Below are positions 40,251 to 48,016 of a stretch of DNA of 64,000 bases, piece after piece. Where the stretch lies: positions 1,162,001 to 1,226,000 of the forward strand of contig JAHBZT010000001.1 of the NCBI GenBank assembly GCA_019635315.1, in the 5' to 3' direction. The DNA is from Rubrivivax sp. Its GTDB lineage: Bacteria > Pseudomonadota > Gammaproteobacteria > Burkholderiales > Burkholderiaceae_C. Position numbers and translations under genes: made by a program. Each line of letters begins with the position of its first letter. Position 1 is the stretch's first letter. The notes below the pieces were generated by a model. That model saw only the letters and a list, made by a program, of their open reading frames with translations. It was not told the origin of the DNA and made no database searches.

Positions 40251-40367
40251 CGAGGGGGTCGAGCACGGCGCGAAACACGCCGCCGTCGCCCCCGCCGATT
40301 GTCTCCTCCACCTCCATCAACGGTGGATTCGGCCCGGGGCCCGCAAGGGCGCCGGGCCGCTTTTTTT
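40251..40367 (+). ncRNA. candidate small RNA with CUCCUCC motif
   Basis: About 117 nt between osmC and ilvA, a 319-bp gap with no gene. Three hairpins can be drawn. A 5' stem pairs GGGGG (40254-40258) with CCCCC (40289-40293) and CGGCG (40266-40270) with CGCCG (40278-40282). A small stem pairs CCACC (40308-40312) with GGTGG (40322-40326). A strong intrinsic terminator follows. Between the first two, CTCCTCC (40303-40309) is partly single-stranded and complementary to Shine-Dalgarno sequences, a known feature of base-pairing sRNAs. Not a match to 6S, tmRNA, SRP or RNase P RNA. No Ile/Val/Leu codon run, so it is not a classical ilv attenuator. Confidence 0.55.
40330..40367 (+). terminator. intrinsic terminator of the candidate small RNA
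   Basis: CGGCCCGG (40330-40337) pairs with CCGGGCCG (40352-40359) and is followed by C and seven T (40361-40367). It cannot terminate the osmC gene, which runs the other way, so some plus-strand transcript must begin in the 220 bp upstream or read through from coq7. Confidence 0.9.
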
Positions 40368-40428
40368 GCCTCGGTGCCGGCCGCGCCGGCGCGGCCGGGG
40401 CGGCCCTTATCATCGGCGCCCCTTCACC

Positions 40429-42054
40429 ATGCTCCGCCGCCCGATGCCCGCTGGCCCGCGCACCCCGGACACCGCCGTCGCGCCGCCGCAGGCCGGAAGT
40501 CTTCCGCCTCCCGCACCGCCGCCCGGCCGCAAGGCGCAGCGCATCGCCGCGGCCTACCTGCAGCGCATCCTGACGGCGCGGGTCTACGACGTCGCGCGCG
40601 AGACCGCGCTGGAGCCGGCACGAACGCTGTCGCGGCGCCTGTCCAACCAGGTCTGGCTCAAGCGCGAGGACCAGCAGAGCGTCTTCAGCTTCAAGCTGCG
40701 CGGCGCCTACAACAAGATGGCGCACCTGGACGGTGAGGCGCTGGCGCGCGGCGTCATCTGCGCCTCGGCCGGCAACCACGCGCAGGGCGTGGCGCTGGCG
40801 GCCAAGAAGCTTGGCTGCCGCGCCGTGATCGTGATGCCGGTGACGACGCCGCGGCTGAAGGTCGACGCGGTGCACGCGCTCGGCGGCGAGGTCGTGCTCT
40901 TCGGCGACAGCTACAGCGACGCCGCCGAGCACGCCCAGCAGCTGCAGCACGAGCAGGGCCTGACCTTCGTGCACCCCTTCGACGACCCGGACGTCATCGC
41001 CGGGCAGGGCACGGTGGCGATGGAGATCCTGCGCCAGCACCAGGGGCCGATCGACGCCGTCTTCGTGGCCATCGGCGGCGGCGGGCTGGTCAGCGGCGTG
41101 GCCGCCTACATCAAGGCGGTGCGGCCGGAGATCCGCGTCGTCGGCGTGCAGACCGCCGACAGCGACGCGATGCTGCAGTCGGTGCGGCGCGGCCGCCGCG
41201 TCACGCTGGCCGAGGTCGGCCTGTTCTCCGACGGCACCGCGGTCAAGCGGGTCGGCGAGGAGACCTTCCGCGTCGCGCGCGAGCTGGTCGACGACTACGT
41301 GGTCGTCGACACCGACGCCGTCTGCGCCGCGATCAAGGACGTCTTCCAGGACACGCGCAGCGTGCTCGAGCCCGCCGGCGCCCTGGGCGTGGCGGCCATC
41401 AAGCAGTATGTCGAGACCCGGCGCTGCCAGGGCCGCACCTTCGTGGCCATCACCTGCGGCGCGAACATGAACTTCGACCGCCTGCGCTTCGTCGCCGAGC
41501 GGGCCGAGTTCGGCGAGCAGCGCGAGGCGCTGTTCGCGGTCACCATCCCCGAGGAGCGCGGCTCGTTCCGCCGCTTCTGCGAGCTGATCGGACCGCGTGC
41601 GGTGACCGAGTTCAACTACCGCATCAGCGACGAGAAGCTGGCGCATGTCTTCGTCGGGCTGGCGATCGGTCGCCGCGACGAGGCGGCACGCATCGCGCGC
41701 CACTTCGTCAGGCACGGCTTTGCGACACTGGACCTGACCGACGACGAACTGGCCAAGGAGCATGTGCGCCACCTGGTCGGCGGGCGCAGCGAACTGGCGC
41801 GCGACGAGCGCCTGTTCCGCTTCCAATTTCCGGAGCGGCCGGGTGCGCTGATGCGCTTCCTGGCGACCATGCACCCGGGCTGGAACATCAGCCTGTTCCA
41901 CTACCGCAACCAGGGCGCCGACTACGGCCGCATCCTGGTCGGCCTGCAGGTGCCCGCCGGCGACGAGGCGGCGTTCGCCGACTTCCGGCGCACGCTGGCC
42001 TACCCCTGCGTCGAGGAGACGGCCAACCCGGTCTATTCGCTCTTCCTGGGCTGA
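40429..42054 (+). CDS. ilvA: threonine ammonia-lyase, biosynthetic (two ACT-like domains)
   Basis: 541 residues. It converts threonine to 2-oxobutanoate, the entry to isoleucine. PLP lysine in SVFSFKLRGAYNKM, SAGNHAQGVALAA, the phosphate-binding loop AIGGGGLVSGVAAY. Two C-terminal regulatory ACT-like domains (EALFAVTIPEERGSFRRFCEL; LFRFQFPERPGALMRFLATM) mark the allosteric, isoleucine-inhibited form. The N-terminal 30 residues are Pro-rich and unusual. ATG 40429 or 40444 can start it. TATCAT (40408-40413) is a possible -10. Confidence 0.95.
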   Translation: MLRRPMPAGPRTPDTAVAPPQAGSLPPPAPPPGRKAQRIAAAYLQRILTARVYDVARETALEPARTLSRRLSNQVWLKREDQQSVFSFKLRGAYNKMAHLDGEALARGVICASAGNHAQGVALAAKKLGCRAVIVMPVTTPRLKVDAVHALGGEVVLFGDSYSDAAEHAQQLQHEQGLTFVHPFDDPDVIAGQGTVAMEILRQHQGPIDAVFVAIGGGGLVSGVAAYIKAVRPEIRVVGVQTADSDAMLQSVRRGRRVTLAEVGLFSDGTAVKRVGEETFRVARELVDDYVVVDTDAVCAAIKDVFQDTRSVLEPAGALGVAAIKQYVETRRCQGRTFVAITCGANMNFDRLRFVAERAEFGEQREALFAVTIPEERGSFRRFCELIGPRAVTEFNYRISDEKLAHVFVGLAIGRRDEAARIARHFVRHGFATLDLTDDELAKEHVRHLVGGRSELARDERLFRFQFPERPGALMRFLATMHPGWNISLFHYRNQGADYGRILVGLQVPAGDEAAFADFRRTLAYPCVEETANPVYSLFLG

Positions 42055-42084
42055 ACCGGGTCGCCGCGGCACGGAGGCGCTCGC

Positions 42085-42090
42085 TACACT
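42085..42090 (+). promoter_or_regulatory. possible cobT -10 element (leaderless)
   Basis: TACACT (four of six to TATAAT) ends 8 bp before ATG 42099, with only C-rich sequence and no Shine-Dalgarno between, as at lptM and coq7. Confidence 0.35.
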
Positions 42091-42098
42091 CGCGCCCC

Positions 42099-43205
42099 AT
42101 GTCCACCGCCCGCTCGCTGGTCGCGCCGACCACCAACCCGCTGCTGGAGAAGGCGCTGCGCGACAAGCTGCAGCGCCGCAACGAGGTCGGCGGCAGCCTG
42201 GGCGAGCTGGAGCCGCTGGCCGTGCGCCTGGGGCTGATGCAGAACACGCTGAAGCCGCGCTTCCGCGACCCGCAGCTGCTGGTCTTCGCCGCCGACCACG
42301 GCCTGGCGGTCGACGGCATCCAGGGCACCGGCGCGCTGGCCGGCCGGCCCACGCACGAGACGGTGCGCCTGCTGCTGGCCAACCAGCTGCCGCTGACCGT
42401 CTTCGCGCGCACGCAGCAGCTGGAGCTGACGGTGGTGGACTGCGGCATGGCCGAGAACCTGCCGCCGCACGACCGGCTGCTGATGCGCAAGATCGCGCAC
42501 GGCACGCGCAATGCGCGTGTCGCGCAGGCCATGAGCCTGGAGCAGGCGCATGCCGCGATGCGCGCCGGCATGGAGATCGGCGACAAGCTGCGCGGCAACG
42601 TCACGCTGCTGGCCGGCGTGGGCGTCGGCGCGCACGAGAGCGCGGCGCTGCTGCTGGCGCGGCTGACCGAATGCCCGCTGCGCGACCTCGTGATCTCCGG
42701 GCCCGAGATGGACACCGACGAGCTCGCGCACCTGCTCGTCGTGCTGCAGGGCGCGCAGGGCCGCCACCGCGACGTCAGCGACCCGGTCGAGGTGCTGGCC
42801 GCCTTCGGCGGCTTCGAGGTCGCGGTGATGGTCGGCGTGATGCTGATGGCCGCCAGCAAGCGCCACCTGCTGATGATCGACGGCCTGCCGGCCTGCGCCG
42901 CGCTGATGATCGCCGCGCGCATCGCGCAGCCGGTCACCGACTACTGCGTCTTCTGCCGCAGCCACGGCCACCTGGGGCTGGACCAGGCGCTGAACCTGTT
43001 CCGCGCCTCGGCGCTGCTCGAGCTGGGCATGGAGAGCACCGACGGCACCGGCGCCACGCTGGCCTGGCCGCTGGTGCGCAGTGCCGCCGCGCTGCTGACC
43101 GAGGTCGCCGACGGCGAGGAGGCCGGGCCCACACTGCCCGGTTCGCTGGCCGAGGCGCCGCCGTCCGAGCCGGCGCCGTTCGGCGACAGGCCCGTGCTGT
43201 ACTGA
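42099..43205 (+). CDS. CobT-like nicotinate-nucleotide phosphoribosyltransferase
   Basis: 368 residues of the CobT (nicotinate-nucleotide:dimethylbenzimidazole phosphoribosyltransferase) superfamily: GGSLGELEPLAVRLG, VFAADHGLAVDG, DVSDPVEVLAAFGGFEVAVMVGVMLMAAS, LLMIDGLPACAAL. Two active-site motifs differ from typical CobT. The G-x-x-x-A-N-T-T loop reads AGVGVGAHESAA, and the catalytic Glu of L-G-E-G-(S/T)-G-A is Asp here (STDGTGATL). No other cobalamin gene is nearby. It is probably a paralogue with another base substrate, or a weak CobT. Confidence 0.75.
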   Translation: MSTARSLVAPTTNPLLEKALRDKLQRRNEVGGSLGELEPLAVRLGLMQNTLKPRFRDPQLLVFAADHGLAVDGIQGTGALAGRPTHETVRLLLANQLPLTVFARTQQLELTVVDCGMAENLPPHDRLLMRKIAHGTRNARVAQAMSLEQAHAAMRAGMEIGDKLRGNVTLLAGVGVGAHESAALLLARLTECPLRDLVISGPEMDTDELAHLLVVLQGAQGRHRDVSDPVEVLAAFGGFEVAVMVGVMLMAASKRHLLMIDGLPACAALMIAARIAQPVTDYCVFCRSHGHLGLDQALNLFRASALLELGMESTDGTGATLAWPLVRSAAALLTEVADGEEAGPTLPGSLAEAPPSEPAPFGDRPVLY

Positions 43206-43222
43206 AGCGGGCCGACCGCCCG

Positions 43223-43870
43223 TCACCCGACCCAGCGCCGCGCCGCGGCCAGCTTCGCCAGGCCGGGCCCGTCGGTGGCACCTTCGGCTCGCAGCCGCGG
43301 CCACAGGCGCAGCAGCAGCTCGGCGGTGGCCAGCGTATCGGCCGCCGCCTGGTGGCGCTGCAGGCAGGTGATGCCGAAATGCGCCATCCACTCGTCCAGC
43401 GCACGGGCGCGCACCTGCGGCTGCGTCAGCGCGGCCAGCGGCTCGATGTCGACCCACAGTGCCGGGCTCGCGCGGCCCAGCGCCGCGCGCTCCGCGCGTT
43501 CGATCACCGCGTGGTCGAAGGCGACGTGAAAGCCCAGCCGCGGCGCATCGGCGGCCCAGTCGGCGAAGCGCTGCAAGGCCTGCGCCGGCTCGGCGCCGGC
43601 GCGCTGCGCGCCGATGCCGATGCCGTGCAGCAGGATGTTGTCCTTGTCCACCGGCGCCCGCTCGGCGTCGGCGCGGCGCACCACGAGCTCGAAGCTGTCG
43701 CCGAGCGCGATCGCCAGCCGCTCGCCGCGCCGGTGCACCGCGACGCCGGCGATCGCCAGCAGCTGGTCGCGCGCCGGGTCGAGGCCGGTGGTCTCGACGT
43801 CGATGACGACCCAGCGCGCCGCATCGCGGCCATCCGGCTCAGGGCGGCGGTAAAACGGCCAGAGCTTCAT
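43223..43870 (-). CDS. DEDDh 3'-5' exonuclease (DnaQ-like)
   Basis: 215 residues. Exo I WVVIDVETTGLDP (D and E), exo II GFHVAFDHAVIE (D), and exo III HQAAADTLATAELL (H with D five residues later), which makes the DEDDh class. It resembles the epsilon-like exonucleases found beside DUF294 proteins rather than the DNA polymerase III epsilon subunit itself. I chose ATG 43870; ATG 43903 adds an Arg-rich start. It ends 17 bp from the convergent cobT stop and follows the DUF294 gene after 141 bp of repeat-like sequence. Confidence 0.87.
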   Translation of the reverse strand: MKLWPFYRRPEPDGRDAARWVVIDVETTGLDPARDQLLAIAGVAVHRRGERLAIALGDSFELVVRRADAERAPVDKDNILLHGIGIGAQRAGAEPAQALQRFADWAADAPRLGFHVAFDHAVIERAERAALGRASPALWVDIEPLAALTQPQVRARALDEWMAHFGITCLQRHQAAADTLATAELLLRLWPRLRAEGATDGPGLAKLAAARRWVG

Positions 43871-43939
43871 CGTGCGCCGTGCTTCGCGCAGCGGCTCCGG
43901 CACGCATGCAGGCTTGCCCAGCCAAGCCTTCGGCGCGGA

Positions 43940-44011
43940 TCCGGCTTCGCCGGTCCGCTGCCGACGCCCCCTCGGGGGGCAGCGACCGGGAGGGAGCGTG
44001 GGGGCCCCATG
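43940..44011. repeat. short GC-rich intergenic repeat (class 2), copy 1
   Basis: Contains CCGGC-TTC-GCCGG, then GCCCCC-TCG-GGGGGC (43966-43980) and a run ending GCGTGGGGGCCCCATG. Its reverse complement begins CATGGGGCCCCCACGCT and resembles the start of the gspE-gspF gap (CATGGGCCCCCAGGCT). Sequences of this kind are frequent between Burkholderiales genes. Confidence 0.5.
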
Positions 44012-45928
44012 TCATGCGGCGTAGTCGAGCTCGATGCGCTGCTGCAGCGAACGTGCCATGCGCAGCGCCTCCTTCAGCAGCCGCTCGTCGATGGCCCCCA
44101 GCCTGCGCAGGTCGACGCGGTTGGGCTGGTCCGCCGGCCTGTCGTCCAGGCCGTCCCCGACCTGCCGGCGCAGGCGCAGCATCTGCAGCCACTCGAAGGC
44201 GTCGACCCAGCCGCGCGCCTCGGACTCGCCGACCTTCATCGCCGCGGCGCAGGCCAGCAGCCGCTCGCGCGTGGCGGTCGCGGCCACGCCCTGGGCCAGC
44301 GCGAACAGCCGCGCGGCGTCGACGAAGACCGCGGTGCCGCCCATCTTGAGGTCCACCCAGGCCGCGTCGCCCTCGCGCGTGGCGTCGATCGCGCCGCGCC
44401 AGTTGAGCGCCGGGCGCATGCGCAGCGCGTTGTCGGCCAGCTGCTTGCGAAAGCGCGGCAACTCGCGTGCACGCCGCGTGATCAGGTCGCGCAGCGGGCC
44501 GGCCAGCGTCGCGTCGCCGGCCAGCGCGCGCAGGTCGAAATAGATGCTGGCCTTCAGCAGGTCCTCGGGCGCACCTTGCTCCATCCAGCGTTCGAAGCGC
44601 AGCATCCATTGGCGCTGGCGCAGGCACAGCTCGGGGTTGCCGGCCATCACGTTGCCCTTGCACAGCGGGTAGCCGCAGGCGTCCAGGCCCTGGTTGACCT
44701 CGTGCGCCATCGCCAGCCAGCGCGCGCGCTCGGCGTCGTCGACCGCGTCGGCCAGCACGAGGCCGTTGTCCTGGTCGGTGGCGATGGTCTGCTCGGAGCG
44801 TCCTTCGGATCCGAAGGCCAGCCAGGCCGCGCGGCCGAGGTCCAGGCCATGCGCCGCCGCGGTGAGGCGGACCAGGCGCTCGGTCAGCAGGTCGTTGAGG
44901 TGGCTGAGCATCTCCGTCACCGCGCGTGCCGCAAGCCCCTGCGTCAGCAGGTGGCGCGCGAAGCGGCGGATCTGCGCCGCCCCGGCGACCAGCGCCGGCA
45001 GGTCGCCGGCCTCGCGCAGCGTGGCGCTGACATGGCGCAGGCTCAGCCGCTGCAGCGCGAAGAGGTCGCGCTCGGAAACCACGCTGACGACGCGCCCGCC
45101 TTCGGTCAGCGGCAGGTGGCGCACGCCGTGGCGCGCCATCGCCAGCGCCGCGTCCTGCGCCGAGGATTCGATGTCCAGCGTCAGCACCGGCTGCGTGGCG
45201 ATGCGTTCGATCGGTGTGTCGTCGGCCGGGCGCGCCAGCGCGACGCGCTCGAGCACGTCGTGGCGAGTCAGGATGGCCAGCGCCCGCCCGGCGTCGTCCA
45301 GCACCAGCATCGAGCCGACGCGCTTGTCGTGCATCAGGCGCAGCACGTCGATCAGCGGCGTGCCCGGCGGCACCGACACCGGCGTTTTGCGCGGCAGCCG
45401 CGCCAGCGGGGCCTCCAGCGAATGTTCGGCCAGCGCCGCCGCGCCCTGTTCGGCCTGCAGCTGCGCGCGCGAGATCTCCAGCAGCTGCAGCACGCGCCGC
45501 GTCAGGTGGTCGGCCAGCGCGGCGCTGCGCGCGGCCAGTTCACGCGCCGTATCGGCGTCGACCTCCAGGCAGAACAGGTCCTCGACCGCCTCGTAGGTGC
45601 TGGTCACCGGGCGCGCCGCGGCCACCGCGCCGGCCGGGAACAGGTCGCCGGCCTCGTAGTGGACGCCCGCCAGCCCGGCGCCGACGCCGCGCCGCGCGAC
45701 GACGGCACCGCGGCGGATGAACAGCAGCCTCGGCGCCGGGCCGTCAGCGGGCTGCAGCACGGTCTCGCCCGGCGCGTAGTAGGTCTGGCGCGATGCGGCG
45801 ACGAAGGTCTCGATGTCGGCCGCGCTCATGCGCGAGAACGGCGCGTGGGCCTGCAGTTCGGCCGCCAGCTGCCTGATCAGCGTGGCCGCCGGGACCGGGT
45901 CGGGGGACGCCGTCGCCGCGGTCGTCAT
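44012..45928 (-). CDS. cNMP-binding / CBS-pair / DUF294 nucleotidyltransferase-like protein
   Basis: 638 residues, cytosolic. Domains in order: a cyclic-nucleotide-binding-like cupin (about 30-135, YYAPGETVLQPAD, YEAGDLFPAG); a CBS pair (about 185-300, VSVPPGTPLIDVLRLM, RHDVLERV, MARHGVRHLPLTEGG); a DUF294 nucleotidyltransferase domain (about 330-440) with AFGSEGRSEQTIATDQDN, matching the GS-x-x-R-x-E-x-x-x-x-T-D-Q-D motif of GlnD-type enzymes; and a helical C-terminal domain. The substrate is unknown. It is 17 bp after gspC and upstream of the exonuclease, a pair often found together. Confidence 0.88.
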   Translation of the reverse strand: MTTAATASPDPVPAATLIRQLAAELQAHAPFSRMSAADIETFVAASRQTYYAPGETVLQPADGPAPRLLFIRRGAVVARRGVGAGLAGVHYEAGDLFPAGAVAAARPVTSTYEAVEDLFCLEVDADTARELAARSAALADHLTRRVLQLLEISRAQLQAEQGAAALAEHSLEAPLARLPRKTPVSVPPGTPLIDVLRLMHDKRVGSMLVLDDAGRALAILTRHDVLERVALARPADDTPIERIATQPVLTLDIESSAQDAALAMARHGVRHLPLTEGGRVVSVVSERDLFALQRLSLRHVSATLREAGDLPALVAGAAQIRRFARHLLTQGLAARAVTEMLSHLNDLLTERLVRLTAAAHGLDLGRAAWLAFGSEGRSEQTIATDQDNGLVLADAVDDAERARWLAMAHEVNQGLDACGYPLCKGNVMAGNPELCLRQRQWMLRFERWMEQGAPEDLLKASIYFDLRALAGDATLAGPLRDLITRRARELPRFRKQLADNALRMRPALNWRGAIDATREGDAAWVDLKMGGTAVFVDAARLFALAQGVAATATRERLLACAAAMKVGESEARGWVDAFEWLQMLRLRRQVGDGLDDRPADQPNRVDLRRLGAIDERLLKEALRMARSLQQRIELDYAA

Positions 45929-45945
45929 GCGCGCTCCCCGGCGGC

Positions 45946-46578
45946 TCAGCGTGTCGCCGGTCCGATCGGCGGCGCGGGCAGCGCCTGCGGCGGCCGCTCC
46001 TCGGACGAGTCGGCGGACTGCACCGGATCGACCGGCTCGGCGCCGACATTGCGCCGCTCGGCCGGTGCCGGCAGGCGCGGCAGCGCGGGCACCCCGGCCG
46101 CCCCCGCGGCGGCACCAGGCCCCGGCCGGCCGGTCGCCGGCGGCGCCGGCGGCGGCAGTTCCAGCGCCACTGCCGGCGGCCCGCCGCGCGGGCCGATCTG
46201 CGCGCCGCGCTGGCTGACGGACTGCAGCACGTGGTCGCCGTCCACCGTCGCGCCGACGCGGTAGGCGCGTGCAGGCTTGCCGTCGGTGGCGATCAGGGCC
46301 ACGCCCTCGCGGCTGCCGCGAGCCGCGTCGCGCGGGCTGGCGACGCCGATCAGCGTGAAGCGCGGGTCGGCCACCGCCACCGGGGCCGGCCGCGCCACCG
46401 CGACGGGGGCGTCGGCGCCGAGCAGGCGCGTCAGGTCGCCGCGCAAGGCGACCGACGGGTCGGCCAGGCGCGCCTGCGGCGGTGCGGCCGGCGCCTGCAC
46501 GAAGACGCGCAAACCCCAGAAGACCGCCGAGGCCGCCACGGCGGCCCACGCGAGCAGGCTCACCCAACGTGCGGACAT
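45946..46578 (-). CDS. gspC: type II secretion protein GspC-like
   Basis: 210 residues. One N-terminal membrane helix (WVSLLAWAAVAASAVFWGLRVFV) and a periplasmic homology region: DLTRLLGA, FTLIGVASPRDAARGSREGVALIATDGKPARAYRVGATVDGDHVLQSVSQRGAQI, then a long Pro-rich tail with no PDZ domain. GspC links the inner-membrane platform to the GspD secretin. It is transcribed away from gspG and the rest of the cluster, with the DUF294 and exonuclease genes behind it. Confidence 0.82.
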   Translation of the reverse strand: MSARWVSLLAWAAVAASAVFWGLRVFVQAPAAPPQARLADPSVALRGDLTRLLGADAPVAVARPAPVAVADPRFTLIGVASPRDAARGSREGVALIATDGKPARAYRVGATVDGDHVLQSVSQRGAQIGPRGGPPAVALELPPPAPPATGRPGPGAAAGAAGVPALPRLPAPAERRNVGAEPVDPVQSADSSEERPPQALPAPPIGPATR

Positions 46579-46584
46579 GCGGCC

Positions 46585-46590
46585 ATTATC
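46585..46590 (-). promoter_or_regulatory. possible gspC -10 element (leaderless)
   Basis: GATAAT on the minus strand (five of six to TATAAT) ends 6 bp before the gspC ATG at 46578. No Shine-Dalgarno lies between. No clear -35 was found. Confidence 0.35.
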
Positions 46591-46684
46591 ATTGACGGGT
46601 CCGTACGGCGCTGCCGGTGCGGCTTCTCGCCGGCCCGCCGGACCGGCCCGCGGCCCGCCGCCGCGCACCACCCCGCGACCGCGC

Positions 46685-47134
46685 ATGAGCCTGCCCACCC
46701 GCCCGACCCCTGTCCGCCCGCCGCGCCGCGGCCGCGGCTTCACGCTGATCGAGCTGATGGTGGTGCTGGTCATCATCGGCGTGCTCGGTGCGCTGATCGT
46801 GCCCAACCTGATCGACCGCGCCGACGACGCCCGCGTCACCGCCGCGCGCACCGACGTCAACAACCTGGTGCAGGCGCTGAAGCTGTACAAGCTGGACAAC
46901 CAGCGCTACCCGAGCGCCGAGCAGGGGCTGGACGCGCTGGTGCGCAAGCCGACCGCCGGCGCGATCCCGCCGAACTGGAAGCCCTACCTGGACAAGCTGC
47001 CGGCCGACCCCTGGGGCCGCCCGTACCAGTACCTGAACCCCGGCGTGCGCGGCGAGATCGACGTCTTCAGCTTCGGCGCCGACGGCCAGCCCGGCGGCGA
47101 GGGCAAGGATGCCGACCTCGGGTCCTGGCAGTAG
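46685..47134 (+). CDS. gspG: type II secretion major pseudopilin GspG
   Basis: 149 residues. The prepilin cleavage site is G-FTLIE at RGRGFTLIELMVVLVIIGVLGALIVPNL, so a 17-residue basic leader is removed by GspO/PilD. The pseudopilin signature ALKLYKLDNQRYPSAEQGLDAL and the calcium-loop region DPWGRPYQYLNPG follow. It is the first gene of the gspGHIJKLMND-EF run. The 3' end overlaps gspH by 26 bp in another frame. Confidence 0.95.
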   Translation: MSLPTRPTPVRPPRRGRGFTLIELMVVLVIIGVLGALIVPNLIDRADDARVTAARTDVNNLVQALKLYKLDNQRYPSAEQGLDALVRKPTAGAIPPNWKPYLDKLPADPWGRPYQYLNPGVRGEIDVFSFGADGQPGGEGKDADLGSWQ

Positions 47135-47642
47135 CGGCCCGCTGCTCCCGCGCCGCCGTCGCGGCGCCGTGCGGCCCGCGTGCCGCGGCTTCACGCTGAT
47201 CGAGCTGCTGACGGTGATCGCGATCATCGCGCTGGCCGCCGGCGTCGTGACGCTGGCCCTGCGCGACGGCGACGCCGCGAAGCTGGACGAGGAAGGCGTG
47301 CGCCTGGCCGCGCTGCTGGAGATGGCGCGCACCGAGGCGCGGGTGGCCGGTGTCCCGGTGCGCTTCGTGCCGCAGACCGATGCCGACGCCGAGCCCGACG
47401 CGCCGGACTTCCGCTTCGTCGGCCTGCCGGCGTCGCGCGCGCTGCCCGCGCGCTGGCTGGACCCGCGCACGCAGGTGCAGGTGCTCGGCGGTCCGGCGCT
47501 GGTGCTGGGGCCGGATGCGATCCTGCCGCCGCAGCGGCTGCTGCTGCGCCTGGGCGACCAGCGGCTGGAGCTGGCCAGCGACGGGCTGTCGCCGTTCGCG
47601 GTGGCCGAGCCGGCCGCCGCCGGCGAGGCGGCGGCGCGATGA
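47109..47642 (+). CDS. gspH: type II secretion minor pseudopilin GspH
   Basis: 177 residues. Prepilin motif ACRGFTLIELLTVIAIIALAAGVVTLAL with a 27-residue leader if ATG 47109 is used; GTG 47169 (VRPACRGF) would give a more usual short leader. The GspH domain follows (RLAALLEMARTEARVAGVPVRF, LLRLGDQRLELASDG). It overlaps gspG by 26 bp and its stop overlaps gspI (ATGA). Confidence 0.9.
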   Translation: MPTSGPGSSGPLLPRRRRGAVRPACRGFTLIELLTVIAIIALAAGVVTLALRDGDAAKLDEEGVRLAALLEMARTEARVAGVPVRFVPQTDADAEPDAPDFRFVGLPASRALPARWLDPRTQVQVLGGPALVLGPDAILPPQRLLLRLGDQRLELASDGLSPFAVAEPAAAGEAAAR

Positions 47643-48016
47643 GCGCGCCACGCGGCGCCGCGCCGGCCGGCGGCTTCACGCTGCTGGAGGTGCTGGTCGC
47701 GCTGGCGCTGGTGGCGGTGGCGCTGGGTGCCGGGCTGCGCGCCGCCGGCGTGCTGACCAACAACGCCCAGCGCCTGGCCGACGTCACCGCGGCGCAGTGG
47801 TGCGCCGACAACCAGCTCACCGCGCTGCGCCTGGCGCGTGCCTTCCCCGGTGTCGGCGACGCCGACTTCGCCTGCGAGCAGCTGGGGCGCAGCTATGCCG
47901 GGCAGCTGCGCACGCGGCCGACGCCGAACCCGGGCTTCCGGCGCGTCGACGCCGTGGTCAGCGACGAGGACGGGCGGCCGCTGGTCACCGTCTCCACCGT
48001 GCTGGGGCGGCCTTGA
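47639..48016 (+). CDS. gspI: type II secretion minor pseudopilin GspI
   Basis: 125 residues. Short leader and prepilin motif AGGFTLLEVLVALALVAVALGAGLRA, then the GspI signature NNAQRLADVTAAQWCADNQLTALRL and a C-terminal beta region. GspI joins GspJ and GspK at the pseudopilus tip. It overlaps gspH and gspJ. Confidence 0.93.
   Translation: MSAPRGAAPAGGFTLLEVLVALALVAVALGAGLRAAGVLTNNAQRLADVTAAQWCADNQLTALRLARAFPGVGDADFACEQLGRSYAGQLRTRPTPNPGFRRVDAVVSDEDGRPLVTVSTVLGRP

Noticed and set aside
40251-40428. Isoleucine/valine attenuator for ilvA
   Set aside because: No leader peptide with repeated Ile, Val or Leu codons could be found before the terminator; a free small RNA fits better.
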